Origin: Cellulophaga omnivescoria
GTDB lineage: Bacteria; Bacteroidota; Bacteroidia; Flavobacteriales; Flavobacteriaceae
Direction: 5' to 3'
Assembly (NCBI RefSeq): GCF_001999725.1
Contig: NZ_MDDP01000048.1
Coordinates: 62,001-126,000 of the forward strand
DNA: 64,000 nt
In this document: piece by piece, positions 60,002-64,000 of the stretch
Numbering within the stretch: position 1 is the first letter of the stretch
Layout of the letters: every line of letters begins with the position of its first letter
Notes under the pieces: generated by a model
Database searches by the model: none
Told to the model about the DNA's origin: nothing
What the model saw: the letters and a program-made list of their open reading frames with translations, nothing else
Translations under genes and position numbers: made by a program

Positions 60002-63000
60002 TTATGCATTAGTAGGTTTAACATCTGTAGGCAGCATATCAAAATAGTTTTTAAAGCATTTTGTAAAGTATGAAGGTGATGAAAAACCAACCTTAAATGA
60101 TACGTCACTAATGTTTGTATTGCCCATCTCAATAATTTGCTTTGCTTTTTGTAATCTTATATTACGTAAAAACTCGCTAGCTGTTTGGTTGGTTAATGCT
60201 TTTATTTTACGGTAAAACTGACTTCTACTTAAATTTAATTCAGATGCTAGAGACTCTACATTTAATTCTGGGTCATCTATATTTTTATTAATATAAACCA
60301 ATACCTTTTGTATAAATTCTTTATCTAATGATGTAGTGTTTATGTTTTTAGGTACATCATTTATTAAGCTAAAATATTTATTAAATATAAGTTGCCTACT
60401 GGTTATTAGTTGTGATACTCTTAGTTTTAAAAGTCGCATATCAAAAGGTTTTACCATATAGGCATCTGCACCAGTTTCTATGCCCTCTATACGGTCATCA
60501 ATCCTTGCTTTTGCTGTTAACATTAGTAAAGGAATATGGCTAGTTCTAAGGTCGTTTTTAATACTTTTGCAAAATTTATAGCCATTCATTTCTGGCATAA
60601 TAACGTCTGTAATAATAACATCTGGTAAAGATTCTTTAGCAATTTTTAGTCCCTCGGTACCATTAACAGCGGTTAGTACTTTGTATATGTGTTTAAATTC
60701 ATTTTTAATGTAGTTTCTTAACTCGGTATTATCTTCTACTACTAAAAGCGTGTGTAGGTTTGTACTATTATCTACATTTTCTGGAGGTAAATTAGTGTCA
60801 CTAGTATTTTTAACTTTGTTATTGGTAATTGTTGTGCTTGCTATATCTGGTACAATTTCATCTTTAGAAAAGTGTGCATTGCCAGCGGGTAGTATTATTT
60901 TAAATTTTGTGCCTTTACCTACAGTACTATTTACTTCTACTTTACCTTTATGTAGTTGTACAAAACTTTTTACCACTTCTAGGCCTATGCCAGTACCGTC
61001 ATAATACGTTTTATTTAAATTGTCTACTTGATAAAAACGCTCAAAAATACGCTTTACTTGTTCCTTTTTTAATCCAGGACCAGTGTCTGATACTGTTATT
61101 TTTATTGCCTTTACAGGTGATATTGGGTTTACTAATGGTAGTATTGTTAGCTTATTTTTTGGCTCTAATTTTATTTTAATTGCACCACCATTTGGCGTAA
61201 CCTTCATAGCATTAGAAAGAATGTTAAAAATAATTTTTTCTAACTTATTTTCATCTGCCCAAATAGGTAAATCTTCTATAACAGAACTTACCCATAGATT
61301 AATGTTTTTAGAGTTAGCCTCATCTGTAAAATGACTAACTATTTCTTTTGTAAAAGCAACTAAGTTTAATTCTCTAACTTTAATATTTACTTTATTCAAT
61401 TCTAGCTTTCTAAAATCTAAAAGTTCATTAATTAAACGGTAAAGTCTATCTGTATTTTTATGTATTATATTAAGTTTATCTTTTGTACTTGAAGGTAAAT
61501 TAAGGCTTGTGTCATTTAAAATATCTTTTAGTGGGTTCAAAATTAGCGTTAACGGAGTTCTAAACTCGTGTGATATGTTGGTAAAAAACTGAAATTTTTT
61601 CTCGTCTAAATCTTTTTCTTGTAAACGTTTATCTCTTTCGTTATTAATTATTTGCTTTTCTTTAATTCTACTTTGGGTCATTTTATTAAGTATGTAAACC
61701 CCTAATAAAAATAATAATATGTAAGCCGTAAGTGCCCAGACGCTTTTCCACCAGGGTGGTAAAATTGTAATTTTTAATTCAAGTGCATTTTCATTCCACA
61801 CACCATCATTGTTAGATGCCTTTACTTTAAAAGTATAATTTCCTGGATCTAAATTGGTGTAGGTAGCATTTCTGGTGGTACCTACGTAATTCCAGTTTTT
61901 TTCGTATCCCTCTAAGTAATACGCATATTCATTTTTTTCTGGCCTTGTATAATTTATGCCAGAATACTCTATAGTAAATACAGATTGTTTATTGGTAAGG
62001 CTAATACTATCTGTTTCTGAAATTACTTTTTTTAATGGAGAGTTTAACTGAGTAGGAGTAACTTTTTTATTAAATAGCTTAAAATCTGTTAAATATATAG
62101 ATGTTAAGTTTTTGTTTGTTTGTATTTTGTTGGGGTCAAAATAATCTACTCCTTTATAGTTACCAAAATATAATTGCCCTTTACTATCTTTAAAAGTAGC
62201 ATTAATATTAAAATCGTTAGAGAGTAAACCATCATTACTAGTGTAATTAATAATTTTATTGTTATTAATATTTATTTTAGATATGCCAGAATTACCGGTA
62301 ACCCATATATTACCATCTAAACACTCTATAATACCACAAACATTTTCTTCTGTTAAGCCATTAAACTTATTGTACCAACTAAAAGTGTCTAATTTTGGGT
62401 TGTGTTTGCACAAGCCAGCTCCTTTTGTACCTATCCAAATATTTCCTAAACTATCTTCATGAAGAGTTAAAATATGATTTGCACTAGCTTGGTTTTTATA
62501 TTCGTTAGACATACGGCTAGACATTGGAGTAACTATAAAATTGCCGTTGGTCATTTTTTTTATCCGAAATAATCCTAAGGTAGTCCCTAGCCAAATGTTA
62601 TTTTGTTTGTCTACTAAAACTTTCCATATATCACTATTGGTTATTCCGTTTTTAATAAATACCTCTGTATTGAGTTGTGATAGTTTTTCGGTTTTAGGAT
62701 TGTAAGAGTGTAAACCGCCATAAAAAGTACCAATCCAAATTGTGCCTTCAGAGTCCTCATCTATACTTAAAACGGTGTTAGATTCTAATTTGCCACCGGT
62801 ATTATTAATATTAAAATTAATAAATTTTTTAGCCCCTTTTTTTAGCATATAAATACCATTATCCCAGCTTGCTGCCCAAATGTTTTCTTTGCTGTCTATA
62901 AATAGAGCTTCTATATAATCACTAGTTAAACCACTATAAACACTATTATCTTTTTTGTTTATATGAGTAAAGTTATTGGTTGTAGGGTTGTAAATGTCTA

Positions 63001-64000
63001 TACCGCCGCCATCCATACTAATCCAAAGTTTGCCACTTTTGTCTTGTGCAATACCAGTAACAGATCCTAATTGTAATGAGTTAGGTGTGTTGTTAAGACT
63101 TTCTATGTTTTTAAATTTATCATACAACTTGTCGTAAACCGCAACTCCAGAGTTGTAATACCCCATCCATATACGATCATTACTGTCTAAAAATAAGGAC
63201 CAAATAGAGTTGTATAAAATACTTTTTTCATCAGTTTTACTAGATAGATAGTTTTTAATAACGCTGCCGTTGGTGTTAATATGAAAGAGTCCGTTGTTCT
63301 CAGTACCCAACATTATAGTATTGTCTGGTAACTGAATCATAGAAAAAATTTTGGTATCAGAAATAGGGTAATTGCGGGTGTTTAATAAATGATCTATTTT
63401 ATATAAACCATTATCTATAGTGCCCACCCAAATATTGTTGTTTTTATCTACCAACAAGGATTGTATGCCTTCTTTAATAGCAGACGAGTTGTCCTCTGTA
63501 TTTAGTAAAGACTGTTTAAGTTTATTTGTATTGGCATCATACTCTTGTAAACCAATGCTGGTACCAGCATATATTTTGTTGTTTTTATCAATTTTTAGAG
63601 CATAAACATTTACAGGTAAATACTTGTATTGGTTTTCTATTTTTTCTGCTTTTAATGTTTTTAGGTTTAGTTTAAATAATCCTAAATCTACAGTTCCTAT
63701 AAAAAGGTTACCGTTATTGTCTCCTTCTATACTGCGTATAGGAATATTTATTTTGTTTTCTTTTTCTTCAGTAGTTAGGTATATTTTTTTAAACTGATCA
63801 TTATCTCTGTCATATAAATTTAAACCTTCCTCGGTACCAAACCATAATCGGTTTGTTTTATCTATGTATGACGAGTATACTAGGCTACTACTTAGTGAGG
63901 TTGTATCGTTTAAAATATGCTTGTAATAGGTGTAGTCTATACCATCATAACGGTAAAGACCAACACCGTTTGTACCCATCCAAATAAAGCCGTAATGATC
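60002..64000 (-). CDS. Hybrid two-component system regulator (5' end missing)
   Basis: At least 1332 residues of a hybrid sensor kinase/AraC regulator (HTCS) that senses glycan fragments in the periplasm and activates a polysaccharide locus. The frame is open to the window edge; the Met at 63979 is internal (preceded by HYGFIW, a normal Reg_prop unit). In order: Reg_prop beta-propeller repeats (to about 670), a Y_Y_Y domain (about 680-743), one membrane helix (about 753-773), HisKA with His near 810 (ISHEFRTPLTL), HATPase (about 925-1045), a receiver with Asp near 1131 (IITDVIMPEMNG) and a C-terminal AraC helix-turn-helix (about 1236-1325). It lies 661 bp upstream of susC. Confidence 0.95.
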   Translation of the reverse strand, partial: DHYGFIWMGTNGVGLYRYDGIDYTYYKHILNDTTSLSSSLVYSSYIDKTNRLWFGTEEGLNLYDRDNDQFKKIYLTTEEKENKINIPIRSIEGDNNGNLFIGTVDLGLFKLNLKTLKAEKIENQYKYLPVNVYALKIDKNNKIYAGTSIGLQEYDANTNKLKQSLLNTEDNSSAIKEGIQSLLVDKNNNIWVGTIDNGLYKIDHLLNTRNYPISDTKIFSMIQLPDNTIMLGTENNGLFHINTNGSVIKNYLSSKTDEKSILYNSIWSLFLDSNDRIWMGYYNSGVAVYDKLYDKFKNIESLNNTPNSLQLGSVTGIAQDKSGKLWISMDGGGIDIYNPTTNNFTHINKKDNSVYSGLTSDYIEALFIDSKENIWAASWDNGIYMLKKGAKKFINFNINNTGGKLESNTVLSIDEDSEGTIWIGTFYGGLHSYNPKTEKLSQLNTEVFIKNGITNSDIWKVLVDKQNNIWLGTTLGLFRIKKMTNGNFIVTPMSSRMSNEYKNQASANHILTLHEDSLGNIWIGTKGAGLCKHNPKLDTFSWYNKFNGLTEENVCGIIECLDGNIWVTGNSGISKININNNKIINYTSNDGLLSNDFNINATFKDSKGQLYFGNYKGVDYFDPNKIQTNKNLTSIYLTDFKLFNKKVTPTQLNSPLKKVISETDSISLTNKQSVFTIEYSGINYTRPEKNEYAYYLEGYEKNWNYVGTTRNATYTNLDPGNYTFKVKASNNDGVWNENALELKITILPPWWKSVWALTAYILLFLLGVYILNKMTQSRIKEKQIINNERDKRLQEKDLDEKKFQFFTNISHEFRTPLTLILNPLKDILNDTSLNLPSSTKDKLNIIHKNTDRLYRLINELLDFRKLELNKVNIKVRELNLVAFTKEIVSHFTDEANSKNINLWVSSVIEDLPIWADENKLEKIIFNILSNAMKVTPNGGAIKIKLEPKNKLTILPLVNPISPVKAIKITVSDTGPGLKKEQVKRIFERFYQVDNLNKTYYDGTGIGLEVVKSFVQLHKGKVEVNSTVGKGTKFKIILPAGNAHFSKDEIVPDIASTTITNNKVKNTSDTNLPPENVDNSTNLHTLLVVEDNTELRNYIKNEFKHIYKVLTAVNGTEGLKIAKESLPDVIITDVIMPEMNGYKFCKSIKNDLRTSHIPLLMLTAKARIDDRIEGIETGADAYMVKPFDMRLLKLRVSQLITSRQLIFNKYFSLINDVPKNINTTSLDKEFIQKVLVYINKNIDDPELNVESLASELNLSRSQFYRKIKALTNQTASEFLRNIRLQKAKQIIEMGNTNISDVSFKVGFSSPSYFTKCFKNYFDMLPTDVKPTNA

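Overview
The window is a stretch of chromosome from a member of the Bacteroidota, most likely a marine Flavobacteriaceae (Cellulophaga/Maribacter-like; the genus is a guess). The signs are AT-rich DNA, SusC/SusD and hybrid two-component genes, type IX secretion (T9SS) type B C-terminal domains, a fused SecDF, Rho with a long disordered insert, DUF4293, DUF6588 and DUF2911 proteins, and promoters of the Bacteroidota form TTG-N19/20-TAnnTTTG instead of E. coli-type -35/-10 boxes. No insertion sequence, prophage, CRISPR array or rRNA operon was seen. Most of the window is vertically inherited core genome, and the accessory part lies to the right of about 41.4 kb.

Layout. 1-8.4 kb: the 3' end of a YtcJ-like amidohydrolase, a DUF2911 protein, asnB, gyrB, a DUF6588 outer-membrane protein, a small lipoprotein and mdh. 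8.5-17.3 kb: secDF, then two minus-strand housekeeping groups, folE-cysS-yidD and lgt-DUF192-GNAT-ABC ATPase. 17.4-23.6 kb: envelope genes, namely two tandem related T9SS type B secreted proteins, an OmpP1/FadL-type porin and a low-complexity Gly/Trp/Tyr plus Arg/Ser lipoprotein. 23.7-29.6 kb: proS, two identical tRNA-Glu genes each with its own promoter, rpsT, two unassigned envelope genes, rho and DUF4293. 29.7-41.4 kb: an AraC regulator, a phosphodiesterase, truA with an overlapping MsbA-like ABC exporter, folP-cdaA-DUF3667, DUF1599, a DoxX/BT_3928-PH-GyrI cluster, and tpiA-prmA-clpS.

41.4-47.6 kb holds a sensor kinase/response regulator pair followed by a secreted coiled-coil protein, divergent from a large DUF5916 outer-membrane protein. 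The spacer between them carries two arrays of TTAAC at exact 11-bp spacing, one array next to each divergent transcription unit. 47.6-54.4 kb is a five-gene RND efflux operon (GbsR/MarR regulator, membrane fusion protein, pump, outer-membrane factor, TetR regulator). A near-perfect palindrome sits between its -7 box and the expected -33 position. 54.7 kb to the end is the edge of a polysaccharide utilization locus: SusD, SusC, a 661-bp regulatory region containing a possible 32-residue membrane peptide, and a hybrid two-component system regulator that runs off the right end.

No clearly novel multi-gene system was found. The most useful new observations are regulatory (the 11-bp TTAAC arrays, the efflux palindrome and the susC leader with its mini-ORF) and structural (the low-complexity lipoprotein beside proS, the ABC protein with one dead half, and the disordered insert of Rho). 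All functional calls come from reading motifs by eye; no database search was run.
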